A stretch of DNA of 64,000 bases from positions 27,504 to 91,503 of the forward strand of contig JAJKFJ010023691.1 in assembly GCA_027382625.1 (NCBI GenBank), given 5' to 3'. Shown piece by piece: positions 34,470 through 47,027 of this stretch. A program made the translations under genes and the position numbers. Positions within the stretch are counted from its first letter, which is position 1; every line of letters begins with the position of its first letter. The notes beneath the pieces were generated by a model, which was not told the origin of the DNA, did no database searches, and worked only from the letters and a program-made list of their open reading frames with translations. Source of the stretch: Tetmemena sp. SeJ-2015 (Eukaryota; Ciliophora; Spirotrichea; Sporadotrichida; Oxytrichidae).

Positions 34470-34592
34470 TTTAAATTATAGTTATAAACTCCTCACAACT
34501 TTGGAAAAGTTTATTCTAATGCATGTATGTGATTGATATCGAGGGTTAATAAAAATTTAAATTAGTTAGCAGCGAGAAGATTCTTAGCAAAT

Positions 34593-37500
34593 ATGGCCAC
34601 TAAACAAACCAACCCCACTCAGTCTGGAAAGTAAGTTCAAAGTCATATCTCATGATAGACTTGCTTAAATGTCTGAGAAACCTTGAGCTTAATGTTTGAA
34701 TAGGGGAGGACTAGCTGTGGGACCCACTATGAAGGGACTTCATGGAGGACCTTCCAGAAGAACTGGAAACTAAGGAGGTAAGTTACGATTTCCAAATCAA
34801 AAGGGAAAACAAACTCTCTGATCTAAATAATGGATTGAATTTGCTAAATCTAAAACTTGAATCTTCAAGATAACTGCTTTTCTCATTGTATTTTAATTTC
34901 CTAAATTGAATGATGGACTAATCGTTTGAGTAGGATTCGCTACAACAACCAAGCAGCGTGGCACTAGAGGTGGCACCACAAGTGTAAGTTTTAAATTATC
35001 AACAATAAGAGACACACTCATATACTCTATTCTCACTAATTTGAACTTTTGGGATCTGAGATTTGGTGTAGAACGCGAAGACTGACTTCGAGATAGAGTA
35101 TACTATGTTTAACGGAGAACGAGTGAACATCAAACCAAAGCCGTAAGTGGTGGTTATGCATTAGAAATAAGCCAAGGAGTTTCAACTTTCTTTGAAAGTT
35201 GCTTTTGGCGCCTGAAATTCAAATCAATCAATGCTATTGTTTTTACCTTTCTATTCTCTAGACTGATGAAAACTCATCAGAGCAAGGAGGCTCAGCCAGG
35301 AGCAACAGGAGTGCTTGGTGATTTAAAGATCTAACTCTTTATCTTAAGTTCTCTTTCTATTTAATGGTGAGAAGACTGACAAGACAGTCCCTAACAAGGC
35401 TGAGGATGCTCAAACCAAAGACCCAAAGGCCCAGGCTCAGAACAAAGACAACACCTCTATGTCGATGCAGTCGCAACTCACTAGCTCCCTCTTGGAGACT
35501 TCAGAAGATGAGGAGGCAAAGCGCAAGGCAGAAGAGAAGCTAGCTAAGAAAAATAAGAGAGGTCTCACAGACAAGGAGATAGAGGCCATCATCGATATTG
35601 AATTAGGAGAGAGCGAAACCTTCGATCTGCTTTTCATCCCTTCCACCTGGGTTATGAACGATACAGACGAGCATGCTATAGTCACAGCCGAGAATAAGAA
35701 GTACCAGGACTTGATCAATAACAAGATAGGTAGCGACTCCTATACGGAAAGAGGCTCTCAAACCTTAAACCTAACTCACAAGCCCAAGGAGATACACTAC
35801 AAGGGTTTCCAGCAGGAGAACAAGGACTTGCAAGCCACCAACTGGGATATCTTCGACGCCTCAAAACAGCAGAGTATCTCAGAAGCCCGCAAGCAGCAAA
35901 TGGACTACAACTCTTCCATCGATGATATCATGATTGAGAAACTCAAGAACCCTAACTGCCTCATCGATGCTGAGGCTCTGGCCAGTCACATCTCTATCGT
36001 GACTACTAAGTCAGGAAACCAAGCGGGCAACCCAGGCAAGTCAGGTACCACTTCCTCAAACTCTAACAAGAACACAGTAAACAAGGGAGGCATTCAATGA
36101 ATAGAGATAGTGCATTGTGTTTAATTCAGGAAGATAAATAAAAAATGAATCAAACTAAGCAAAGAACTGATCGCACTTGCAAACTTTCTATCTTTAGAAA
36201 GTGCTTACTTCTTGCAATTTTTGCGTTTGCTTTTGAAGGAATAAAATGTCTATAAGGATCTGAGCATCTAAATGTCGACAATATGAGTTGGAATGATTTC
36301 TCTAAATACATACTCAGAGAACCTGAAGCAGCAGAAGTTTCAAATACTACATATGAGGAGCCTTGGATGATGTTGTTCTATGCTGACTGGTGTGATCACT
36401 GCAAGAAATTCATGCCAACTTGGAATAAATTCACCTCTAGTATGGAGGGTCAAAATCTTCTGATTCATACCGCAACTGTGAGTTGCTTGCAGAGTCCTGA
36501 GATATGTACACTACTTTCAATAGATAGCTACCCCTTTGTTTAGGTGCTTGATCCTCAATCTATGAAGTTTTTTTACTACGATGGAAATGCCACCGCTGAG
36601 GGTTTACTTGACTTTGCTTAAAAGTTTAAAGAGAGATAGTGGGGAATGATGATTACAGGATTGAGTATTAAACAAGAGAAAGGGCTTGGAGATAGGGCTT
36701 ATATGATGACAGTACGATAAGCAGAGAGGTTATTCTCTCTGATTGATGTTGCTTTTAGTAAAGTGGGACTTGGCGAACTAAGTGCAGCTGCAAAGGTGGG
36801 GAGCACATTTGCAGTGATTGGACTTCCAATTTTTGTAATGTGCATACTTTGGATGACCGGAGATGATGAGGTCAAAATCGAGGATGATATAGTTTATTTA
36901 TAGTCTTAATTTGAAGATAAAATAAAAATAGTGTCTTATATATTAAAGAATTTCATTAAAAAATACCCATTCTACTTTTCTGAAGTGAAATATGGGGTCT
37001 GCTATCTTCACCTTTATAATAATTTACTTCATTAAAAATTTTTGCCACTGATTACTCTATACTCAGTACTACTATAAATAACTTAAATTGGTATTTAATG
37101 TTTCTTTTAAAAATTCGCTTTTAATTTATATTTTTAATTCAAAATATATATTGAATATAATTATCAGCTATAATGCTTTAGAAGGCTAAGATGGTGGCTA
37201 GGAAGATTAACCAGATCAGCAATAATCGGTAGAGGATGAAGTGCAGAAGAAAAACCAATGATAAATAAATATAGATAGATAGACCTAATGATAAATTTAA
37301 TCATTATTTCATCCTTATCTCCAAGATAGTAGCATACTTTCATATATTGCAGCCAGTTCTCAGTCTCAGCTGAAGGAGTCCACAAACAAGTCTCAGACTT
37401 CGGACAAGATGAGTGGTACAAGCATGTCTCAGACCCAGACCAACGCCATCAGCAGTGAGACTCAGCTTGGAGACTTCGCTGCCAACGTAAAGAACGTAGA

Positions 37501-39096
37501 GTATGTGGACGCTGACCTGCCTGAGACCATGATGAAGGCTGTCAGAATCATCGAGCGTCTGCTCACCTAGAGCAAATACCACGAGCAGCACGTGCTCTAC
37601 AAGAACTACCCTCCAGTCAACCTAGGAGACAAGCACAAGAAGGCCATGCTCGAGGAAGAGGAGGAACAGAACGGCAAGAAGCCTTTCTTCCCCGCTATCA
37701 ACAAGAAGGACAAGAAGGTTGAGGACGAGAAGAAGGAGGAGGACAACGAGGGCGAGAAGGAGAAGGAGGACGAGAACGCAGTCACTCTCAAGCACCTGTT
37801 CAAGTTTGAGTTCGACATCACTGAAGGTCGCCAGGTCTCGTGCATGGACATCAACGAGGCTAACCCTGATCTGATTGCAGTGGGTTATGGAGAATTTGAC
37901 ATAGACTGTACGAAGACTCTGAAGGAGGGACTACTCTGCTTCTGGACTTTGAAGAACCCTAACTTCCCAGAGAAGATCATCAAGACTGAGCACTCTATCA
38001 CCACTTGTCAGTTCTCCAAGAAGTCTCCTCACCTTATTGCAGTCGGAGACTCCCACGGTAACATCGCTATCTATAGCATTAAGAACACTGACAGCAAGCC
38101 TATTGCAGAGAGCAAGGACTTAGAGGGCAAGCATACTGATATCATTTGGGAGCTCAAGTGGGTTGAGAAAGACGGAAAGGGAGAGACTCTCGTCTCTATC
38201 TCTGGGGATGGAAGAGTGATAGAGTGGTCCATGAAGAAGGGTCTTGAGTTCACTGAGCTGATGTAGTTGAAGCGTGAGACTAATCCCAACCAGAAGGATG
38301 TATTTGGAGGAGTTGAGGGAGATAAGAAGGGAGGAATGACCTTCATAAACACTGGAGGTCTAAGTATTGACTTCCCTCAGAATGAAAATGGTATGAACTA
38401 CTTTGCAGCAACTGAGGACTGCACTATTCATCGCTGCTCAGTTTCTTACTCAGAGCAGTATCTGGGAACTTACTACGGACACACAGGCCCTATCTATAGA
38501 ATTAGGTGCAATCCATTCTGGGATTCCTAAGAGTGCCCTATCTTCATCACTTGCTCCTATGACTGGACGGTGAGAGTTTGGAATGCCAAGGATGACAACG
38601 GAGAGAAGCTGGTGTGTCATTAGATCTTCTCCCTTAAGGAACAAGTTAACGATGTTGTTTGGTCACCTCATACCAGTTCCGTGTTTGCCTCAGTTGCTAA
38701 TGATGGAAGAATTGAAGTTTGGGATCTTTTCAAGGACAATCATTTATAATTTTATTAAAGAGAAGAGATTTTCAATTTCATTTTATCAGTTTTTACGCTA
38801 TATACTAATTAGTGAATCTTGGACCACAGTTGACATACTTCGACAAGAATAGTGATGGAGAGGTGGTGAACGTACCCAAGACAGTGATTCGCTTCAGCGC
38901 TAACGCCCCAGTTATCTTGACTGGTAACCTAAAGGGTAGCGTGGACGTTTATAGAGTGAATGGATTAGAGCATGTGTAAGTGAGCGAGAAAGATCAGATC
39001 AACCGTTTGCTAACTGCCATTCAGAAGGACGACTACACTGAACAAAAGGGCAAAAAGAAGGAGGAGGGAGAAGAAGGCGCCGAAGAAGGTTAATGA
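34593..39096 (+). CDS. DNAI1: Axonemal outer-arm dynein intermediate chain 1 (DNAI1/IC78), split in the germline
   Basis: ATG 34593, TGA 39094-39096. N-terminal half (34593-36091): GT...AG introns, then LTDKEIEAIIDIELGESET, YTERGSQTLNLT and ATNWDIFDA, the conserved IC78 pre-WD segment. It then runs into TGA at 36098-36100. C-terminal half (37183-39096): acidic linker, then WD repeats (LIAVGYGEFD; SPHLIAVGDSHGNIAIYS; IWELKWVEKDGKG; VSISGDGRVIEW; CSYDWTVRVW; VWSPHTSSVFASV). The second half has no start codon. An AGGC repeat (36088-36091, 37183-37186) joins the halves in phase, deleting 1.1 kb. Further IESs: GGTGA, CCAA and ATCTT pointers. The protein anchors outer dynein arms in cilia. Confidence 0.88.
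35317..35370 (+). other. IES (49 nt) with pointer GGTGA
   Basis: GGTGA at 35317-35321 and 35366-35370; excision joins GATGVLG to EKTDKTVPN. Confidence 0.8.
36088..37186 (+). other. Gene-sized excised segment inside DNAI1, pointer AGGC
   Basis: AGGC at 36088-36091 and 37183-37186. Removing 1095 nt joins NKGG to QDGGQEDQPDQQQ in the DNAI1 frame and skips TGA at 36098. The segment carries the thioredoxin-fold ORF at 36145 plus an AT-rich 3' part. The 4-bp pointer alone is weak evidence; the missing stop and start codons on either side are the stronger argument. Confidence 0.65.
36145..36930 (+). CDS. Membrane-bound thioredoxin-fold (PDI-like) protein nested in DNAI1
   Basis: ATG 36145 opens a basic stretch followed by a signal peptide or anchor (CLLLAIFAFAFEG). 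A thioredoxin fold follows (EPWMMLFYADWCDHCKKFMPTW) with a C-D-H-C redox site, then the cis-Pro region (LLSIDSYPFVQVLD). A C-terminal membrane helix comes next (FAVIGLPIFVMCILWM) with a short acidic tail. This suits an ER-lumenal oxidoreductase anchored in the membrane, like TMX proteins. It has neither introns nor IESs, unlike its surroundings, and starts only 44 nt after the TGA at the end of the DNAI1 first half. No TGA occurs in frame before 37237, past the proposed excision edge, so the true 3' end is unknown; 36930 marks the end of protein-like sequence. Confidence 0.8.
37255..37324 (+). other. IES (66 nt) with pointer CCAA
   Basis: CCAA at 37255-37258 and 37321-37324, in matching codon phase; excision joins EVQKKNQ to DSSILSYIAASSQ. 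Confidence 0.65.
38724..38820 (+). other. IES (92 nt) with pointer ATCTT in last WD repeat
   Basis: ATCTT at 38724-38728 and 38816-38820; excision gives VWDLGPQLTYFDKNSDG. Confidence 0.65.
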
Positions 39097-39495
39097 GCAG
39101 AGATTTATCAGAGTACTACTGATTAAGAACTAGTATATTTTAAAGTTATATTGATTGAAAGAATAGAAAGCTAGTTTAAGTGAGGGTGGATGCAGTTTGG
39201 AGGTGTCTTAGTTAGCATTGCTTCATTATGCTATCATTTCACTCGAGAACTTTAATACCTCTTAGCTCAATCTAGTTTAATATTTGGACATCAGCACTCA
39301 CTCTAGTGTTTAAGTAATAAATAGTCATAAATATTAGCATATTTTCTAGCTTATCTCTAAAAAAGAGAGTGTATTTAAGAGCTGTAAAACTTAAACTTAG
39401 CACTAGTAAATGCTTAGTGCAACAACATTGAACTTTAACATCTACTTGTTATGGAAAAAGTAGTAAATTAGAAAATTATAGGGGAATCATTTTAA
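39097..39495. other. Intergenic, AT-rich
   Basis: Downstream of DNAI1. No coding frame supported; short TA-rich runs only. Confidence 0.5.
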
Positions 39496-42400
39496 ATGGA
39501 ATTATAATTATTTACTCAACACTCTCTGAGTCCTCATCACAACAGAAACAGAGACTATTTCAACATCTCACTCACTTAAAGATAAACTATAAGTCAAAAA
39601 TAGCAAACAGGAAATCTCATAATCTAATGAGCAGCTAAAATCTCAACACTTCTAATTCTAAGAAGGTCTTGCATTCTCAATAAACAAAAGAATGGTTGTG
39701 ATTAATTTGAACTCTTTTTAGAAAATTAATTCTCAAAATCCTTCCAATGGTAGTTAAAGCATTCTAGGCAGGCCTAATGCATACATAGCATATATTCCTT
39801 CTTTATAAATGCTAGTAGCTTGAGCAGCCAAGGATTTCAGTTGCAATCTAACTAACAATAACAGCAGTATCTAATTAACAGTGCAGGCCAATCCAAGAAT
39901 CTAGCCACTTCCTTGTTAGCCCAACATTAAGGGAATAATTGTGTAGAATATATTTGTAACACACTGCCAGTACGGCGGAGAAAACTGGCTCTTAGCAAGT
40001 CCTTGGCTCAAATATCTTCCTGACTGACCCATCTATGGGTTTAGAGATTGAGGGTGGCAGAGCAGCACAAGGAGCACTTCAAAGTCAGTATATAAACTCA
40101 CTATCCAATTAGCTTAGAAAAATATAATGACTTATATAAGCTACAGGGTAATACTGCGGTCTCACAGTTTACTTTGAACTAGGGCAGCACTAGCTCAAGC
40201 TACCCTCCTCAGCAAGCTTTGAACAACAACTTAACTAAATATTTAAATATACACTTAAACTAAACTTCGTGTAGTCTTCTCTCGCTTAGTCCCCAGGATT
40301 ACCAGGCGGTAGTAGCAGAACTGGGGGCAACCTCGCTAGATCTGAAAGAGTGAGTGGGAAACTAAGTGGAGTCTTTGGAAATGGCAGCAGTGGAAGCATC
40401 AGTGGATAAACAGTTCCAAGCTCTATGAATCAAAGCTAAATGCTAATGCGAAACGCATCGCCTGACATTTTGATTTATAATCTAAGATAATTATCATTGA
40501 TTGATGTTTTAATTTTGTTCATTATCTTTTATGATGAGTGATCCTGTAACGTCAAATGGTATGTTCAATGTATCCAATATGACAGCTGGCCAAGGACATG
40601 GCCAAAATAGAGGATCTTAGAATCCCACTCCTACTAGATCCTTCCTGAAGAACTAAAGCCAAAATTCAATTTCAAAATCATAAACCAAACTCAGCCGAAA
40701 CATAATCAAAAAGTTTGAGTAATCATCAATTATGAGTAATGTTTGATAGTTTTATAATAGGGAGCTCGACTGGAGCAGCAACATCCGGTTCGAGAGGCGG
40801 TGCCATGGATCGATAATCCAGTAAAGGTCAACTAATGATCATACCACTCATTATATGGATTTAAATTTAATTTCAACTACAACTGAACCAGCAATAATAG
40901 CAGCAGTAAAACTTTGGAAACTTGAGTGGCCGCTAAAACTTACCACAAACTAATCTCGGCATTAATGCGAGCACCACCACTACTAATGTGAATGTGAGTG
41001 TTCTAATTAGCGACACAAACACCTCTATCGGCAATCTTTCGGGATCTAATCTAACTGCCCAATTTTTCAACGCTAATGCACCTGGTCAAAATGGAGTGAA
41101 TCAATAGAACCAAGGAACTATGGGCATGCGACAGGGAGATAGCAAACTCAACAGTGGAAATATGAGTGGCATGGTAGGACCTATATAAGATACAGTTCTT
41201 CTAAAAGGCAAATACAAGGCTCTAAAAGCGGAGAATAAGAAGCTCAAAGAGCTCCTTAGGAGTAATGAAGCTATGCTTGGGAGTAAGATAAGTGAAAGCA
41301 AACTAGATCAGCAGTAATAGACGATGGTACTCTGCAACTTGATCTTCCCAATCATTCAAGGAGTCCTAGGAGTTAAGCATTTCTAAAGTCCTAACTAGCA
41401 GCAGCCTAAGAACTTCAAATTCTAATCCAATGTTTGAATGTATCTCATTCTTGTTTCAATGAGCTGATATCACAGTTAGAGGAGCTGCACTCAGCTATTA
41501 AGAAGGGATCAATAGGAAACTTGGTGATAGATTTCTAGTTAGCCAAAACAGAGGTCGTAAACTTGAAGAAGGAGAATGAACAGCTGAAGTTGGAAAAGGC
41601 AAAGTTCGATTCTCAGCTGGAGAGCTTCAAGCAAACTATCATGCGCAATGAGTATATGCATAAACTGAAGATCAACAGATTCATTCACTAAGTGAGGGAA
41701 CTTAAAGCACTTAAACGCCAACTAGCTTCATACTTCACAATAAGTGATCATCAAGAACTCTTCACCCGACAACCAAATCAGTAGAATAACAACTCTGTGC
41801 AGATAGGAAACCTCGTCAGCTAAGGGAGACTTGGATCCTTCTCACTCTAGAATAGAGATGAGCTCAACTCAAATGAGGGATACTAAAGCACTTAGCAGAT
41901 AGGAGGGTTACCTCTCCCTTCCTTTTTGAAGGTGCTGGCAGTCGAAGAACTCTTAGAAGAGAAGGATTATGAACAAGAGAAGAACCTTGATCAGATTGAT
42001 TCTCCCAGATTTATCAATCAGTTATCAAACCAATGCAATGAATACAATATTTTAAGTTAGCAGCTGAATAGGGACTCTTATTCCTCTCTCAAAATAACTT
42101 TGAGATGCAGCAGTAACCAAATCAGGAGACAACTCCCCAATAAAAAGTTAAGGTTTCAAAGATATAGGCCTCCCCTTAGCCTGGAGCTGCTGCTCCTCAA
42201 GGCAAGTTAATTCCTAAGTAGATAACTGGACAAAGAATCACAAGCTCAAATATCTCATTCACAGGAGTTTCGCCAAACGGGCCCCTCCCAGGGGCTAGAT
42301 CTAGGTCAGCTATTTAAGGTTTTAATATAGCAGCTGGCGACATCTCAAAGAACACAAGTCAAAATTTTAAATTCTTCAGGCGGCTAAATAACCTTCTATA

Positions 42401-42912
42401 GAATTAAAGATGATGATATTTTGAAGTGTTCCTGAAATTTCCTCTCAGGATCTCGGGCCAAGAAAGCATTAGTAGCAGCCTATAACCCTAAACAATATGA
42501 AAGGCCTACACTATCATTAGAACCATGGAAGCAGCTCTAATTCAAACTCTAACCAAACAATGAGCAACAACCCCCCACAGTTGAGCTTACAAGAATTCAA
42601 TAACAGTGGTTCAGGACTTGGCCTTCAAAACCCCAGCAAGTCATAAATAGAAAATCTCAGTTGCTATATCTTTCTCATTAATCATAGTAAACTAATGTTA
42701 ATCCGTTTGCAGCAGCTGCAGTAAACAGCTCGAATTAACAGCAATAGCAACAGCAAGTCCTTTTACTTAGCTAAAACTAGATTAGGAGAAGAGACGAACT
42801 GGGTGGGAAAGGGAACAATGACTTAGTGCTTGACATTAAAAGGGAGGACCAGAGAAAGTCAAGTTTCTCTCCCTCTATCTTTGTGAGGCGTTACCTTCCT
42901 TTCTTCAAGTGA
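39496..42912 (+). CDS. Gln/Asn/Gly/Ser-rich protein with coiled coils
   Basis: Candidate start ATG 39496 (MELQLFTQHSLSPHHNRNR); end TGA 42910-42912 after RRYLPFFK. Composition is dominated by Gln, Asn, Ser and Gly. Two clear coiled coils occur: LLKGKYKALKAENKKLKELL near 41200 and a longer one near 41470-41720 (LQELHSAIKKG-like start, then KKENEQLKLEKAKFDSQLE). Several frame changes are spanned by AT-rich inserts and probably represent IESs; I have not resolved each pointer. It could be two genes. No enzymatic domain is visible. Confidence 0.5.
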
Positions 42913-43090
42913 AGTTAATCTAATTATAAAAGCTAAAGAACAAAGCATGAGAGACATTCAGCAGTATATAAAATTAGCAATTGGTTATGGATATGTAAAA
43001 TATATTTATAAATGCATAGTTGGTAGCTTTGTTAATCTAGATAAGCTTTATTGAGAAATTAATTAAATAAATGTACAAATTTGAATAGTC

Positions 43091-46000
43091 TCATTTTTGC
43101 TGATTCTTAAGCATTCTCTCTTGAAGGATATTTAAAAAGGGATGATTGAGAGCATCGTCAGCTGTTATCCTTTTCTTTGGGTCAATGACAAGGGCTTTTT
43201 CCAGAAAGTCCGCAAAGCTGATTAAGTTCTTTTCCTCTTCTGCACTTGCTCCACTTGATTTGTGAGCTTACTTCAGCATCTACAGTACGGGTCTTACTGG
43301 TTATTGTGGCATGGCGGCTGGTTTGGTAAATAGCTAGCCTTTATTGATGGGATCCTCCTCTTGGGAAAGAAAGATGTTGAGGTTCTGCATGTTAAAGTGC
43401 CTCTCAGCATATTACGCCTTCTTCAAAATCTTGGCCTTGATCTTCCCTTTGGTTTACATTATGAGCTTGAGCATCTCATTGTTTGACCTCCCATAGAACA
43501 TGACCTTGCCAGTGTAGAGTTCATATAGAGTCACTCCAGCACTCCATATGTCTATAGCTTGATCGAGCTCGCAGCCGAGCATGATCTCTGGTGCGCGATA
43601 GAATCGACTCACCATATACTCTGTGATCTGCACCTCATCTGTGGAGAGACAGCTTCCAAAGTCACACAACTTGATTCTTTTGGCCTCCTTATCGACCATG
43701 ATGTTATCAGGTTTCACTATATTCAGAATGGGTTAAGAGCAAACTACTAATTCACTTACAGTCTGCATGTATGAGCTTGTGCTTGTGCAAATGCTGCAAT
43801 GCAATGAAAAGCTGTCTGCCAAATAGCACCACTCCATCGAGGCTAAGTCCAACTTTGTGGCCGTATTTGGCAAGTGTCTCTCTGAGGTTGAGCTCCATCT
43901 ACTCGTACACTAAACACAGGTGGTTATTATACTCGAAAGCCTCAAGTAATCGAATAATGTGCTTCTTATCGAGGGGGTCTGACTTGTTCAAAAGAGGCAC
44001 CACTTGCTTCTCCTTTTCTCCGGAGTCACGCATCACATCGTACATGCGGATGATCTTTATAGCCACGAACTCGTATTCCTTTCTCTGGCATTGAGTGTCT
44101 TGAGCTTTCACAACACAGGAGAAAACTCCCTTGCCGGCGATAGAGGTCACTTTGTAGCGGTTTCTGATCAATTCTCCCACCTTTGGAAGGTAGTAGCCCT
44201 CTACATCCACTTGTGCTGCTTTCACTTAAAAGCCCCTACAATAAAATTTAAAAACCCTTATTGGAAAACTCAGATGAAGTAAAAATGAAGAGTATTACCT
44301 TTCAATAGCCTGATGAGCATGATGATCCTCATCCTCTTCTTCGGAGGAATCGTCGAACATGTCGAGTTTAGCTTTCTTTGGCTTTTATACTTAGCCAGAT
44401 ATTGTGTCTGCTGACAAGTCCTTTGAATCCTCGTTCTTTTGGTGATCGTACCAGTCCTTTCTCTGATGGTCAACCATTCTGTAGAACTCAAAAATATCTT
44501 TTCTGAAATTTTCAATAAAAGAAGAAAATTATTTAATATAACAACTCATTAAGATCCTTTTAATGGTTGAGCTTTTGTGCATTCTAGAAAATTTTAAACA
44601 GAGAATAATTAACATACATCATCTGTAGGAGGTAATGGCAATGGCCTCTAATTCTCATTTATTGAAGTGGATTAGTTATCCTTGGCTTCTATACCTAGGT
44701 TTTCAAAATCAGAATTACCTTCCTTGACTAAGTCTTTTTGAAGAATCTCATTTGACTAGGGGAAAGGGGATAATGAGGGTTAAGCTATATTCTAGCTAAC
44801 TGGAGTTAAAGGCTGAGGGCTGACCACATTAGGCTCGGCTAGGGATGTCACCTATAAAGTCTAATCAACCTTAGGCGCTCCTTAGGAAAACTAATGGAGT
44901 CTCCTCATGCGCTCCTCTGCTTCCCTTCGAAGTTGTTCTTCCTCGTCTATCATCTCATCATCATCTTCATCAGAGTCACTAGAATTTTCATCCTCATAAT
45001 TTAAAATTGAGTTCATATCCAATTTTTATTTACTCTCATGACTATTTTCAGAAGATTGAAGTTTAGAGTCTCCAAACTTAGACTTCAAAGCAGGCTGGCC
45101 AAATTTTGACTTGGCTTGAACTCCTGCCTTACTTCTGTTGAGGGAACCAAACTAAGCTAAAGTTTGCGACTTCGCTTAACCTGAGCTCGAAGTAGTTGTT
45201 GCTAAAAGATTTGGAGCTTTGGTTTGTGATTAAGGTTTATCATCAGACCTATTTTAATGTTAGGCAATTGAGTGAGAGGAAGATGAATGCATAATAGGAT
45301 TATGGTTATTTTTACTTTCAGTCATGTTGTCGTTTCTCCTCGAATCTTTATGAGTAGAATTATACTAATCAGCTTCTCGTGCAAAGGGCCTTGAATGATG
45401 GCGAGAAGTGGATCTCTACTAGTCGTCCCTACTAAGTTTACCATTTTCACCTCTTCGTCTTTCATCTTCTCTTTACTCATATTTTGGATTAGAAGAAGGA
45501 TACCTGTCCTCCACTTTTCTCTCTCCATGGCGTTGATAAGATGGAGACTTTCTATCTCTGCTGTGACCTCTCCTCCGTTCGCTCCTATAATCATCATGAT
45601 CACCACGATTTTTATAATCGTAATCTCGCCTTTTTTCATCACCTTTTCTATCGCGCTGGCGCTAACTTTCATCATCTCTCGCTTTTGAAGCTGGTGATTT
45701 GTAAAGTGTGTGATCCTCTCTTGGATCTCTGAGATTGTGTCTGTCTTTTTCTGATCGCTCTCTCTGACGGTCACTTTCCTCTTCCCTCTCTCTAAATTTA
45801 CGTTTAAGCGAATGCCTTGACCCTGCACTGTCTGATGAAGGACTCCTCTTGGAGGACTTTTTCTTCTTTTGCTTGTCCTTCTTTTTCTTTTTCTTCTTAT
45901 CATCTTTTGAATCTTATAGAAATTTAATAGCATTAAAATCAGTAATGATTATTTACTTTTGTATCCTTGTGTGATTTCTTCTTATCTTTTTTCTCTTTAG

Positions 46001-46390
46001 TCAGCTTTTGATTTGGCTTGTCGAATCCATTCTCATCTTTATCCTCTGAACTCTTGTAAAGCGGATTGATCTAGCTGAATTAAGCCGCTAATGTATTTTT
46101 AATGCTAGGCTCTGAGATGGAAAATTCTAAATTAGAGGGTTTCACCATATTCTCTTCTACAGTTTGAACTATGGGGATCTCCATAGTTTGAATTTCACTA
46201 TAATTTAAAGTAAATTAGTGAGATATATGCGAAAATGTGTTACAATAGATTAAAAGACTTACGTTTATGGTGAGGAAAGAGAGATAATTTCACCTTCTTC
46301 GTAATCATCAACTTCGTTCTTAGATCCTTAATTTATTTTGGTGTCTGCTTATACCTCACTTGTCAAAGTCTTGAATCCTTGATAGCTCAT
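43091..46390 (-). CDS. PRPF4B: PRP4-type splicing kinase (PRPF4B)
   Basis: ATG 46388-46390 (MSYQGFKTLTSEVQ), TGA 43091-43093. The N-terminal half is Arg/Ser/Lys/Glu-rich, typical of nuclear speckle proteins. After an acidic DMFDDSSEEEDED motif and EGYYLPKVGELIRNRY comes a CMGC-family kinase domain: Gly loop AGKGVFSCVVKA, VAIKII lysine, HAD-x-KPDN catalytic loop (after a GT...AG intron), CDFGS in place of DFG-L, SRFYRAPEIMLG activation segment and IDIWSAGVTLYELYTG. ALVIDPKKRITADDALNHPFL closes it. SRFYRAPE and the preceding GYY-x-PKVGE are hallmarks of PRP4 kinases, which phosphorylate tri-snRNP proteins. Introns are GT...AG. Confidence 0.93.
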
Positions 46391-47027
46391 CTTAATTTTG
46401 TGCAATGAATATTCCTTAAGTATAGTTTTTATTAATTATAGCAAGAAATTGAGTTTGTTTAAGAAAAGGGAATTTTAATTTTTCTTGCCTTTTATAGATT
46501 GAGTTATAATAAAATGATCTATCAGTGGACAAGCGGAAACAATTTTATCTTAACTTTATAATTATATCAATTTAAATAAACTGTTAACTTTCATAATTTA
46601 GGCTAAAATGTATTAATTTAGTTGCAATTCTAGTTTAAATTTTGATTATATTATATTGGCTTATTTGGTGATATTTCATATTGAGTGATGAGAAATTGCG
46701 CAAAGTAGGAGGAATTAAAATATATTTAGAGATAAAGAGTCATAATTGGAGTATTAGAGTTATAATTAAGTTTATTATTCATCAAGTTTTAAATGGAAAG
46801 ACAATAATTTGAGTTTAAATGCAATGAGGAGTTGCAGATGTTAATTAATTTTTCTTTATTAGGAAGATAAAAAATCTTGAATTTCAAAAATAGTGGGATT
46901 AAATTTATTTTAAGACCACTTAATTTCATAATATGCTAAAATATTTTCACCCAAATTTAGAGAAAATAAAATTTGAACCATTTGTAAATTCAAGTAAATG
47001 ATATTATCGGAGTAGGAGAGTGATTTA
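46391..47027. other. Intergenic, divergent promoters
   Basis: Very AT-rich spacer between divergent kinase genes. No coding frame supported. Confidence 0.55.

Noticed and set aside
43559..44282. Plus-strand ORFs over the PRP4 kinase
   Set aside because: They are antisense to an intact kinase domain with all catalytic motifs on the minus strand.
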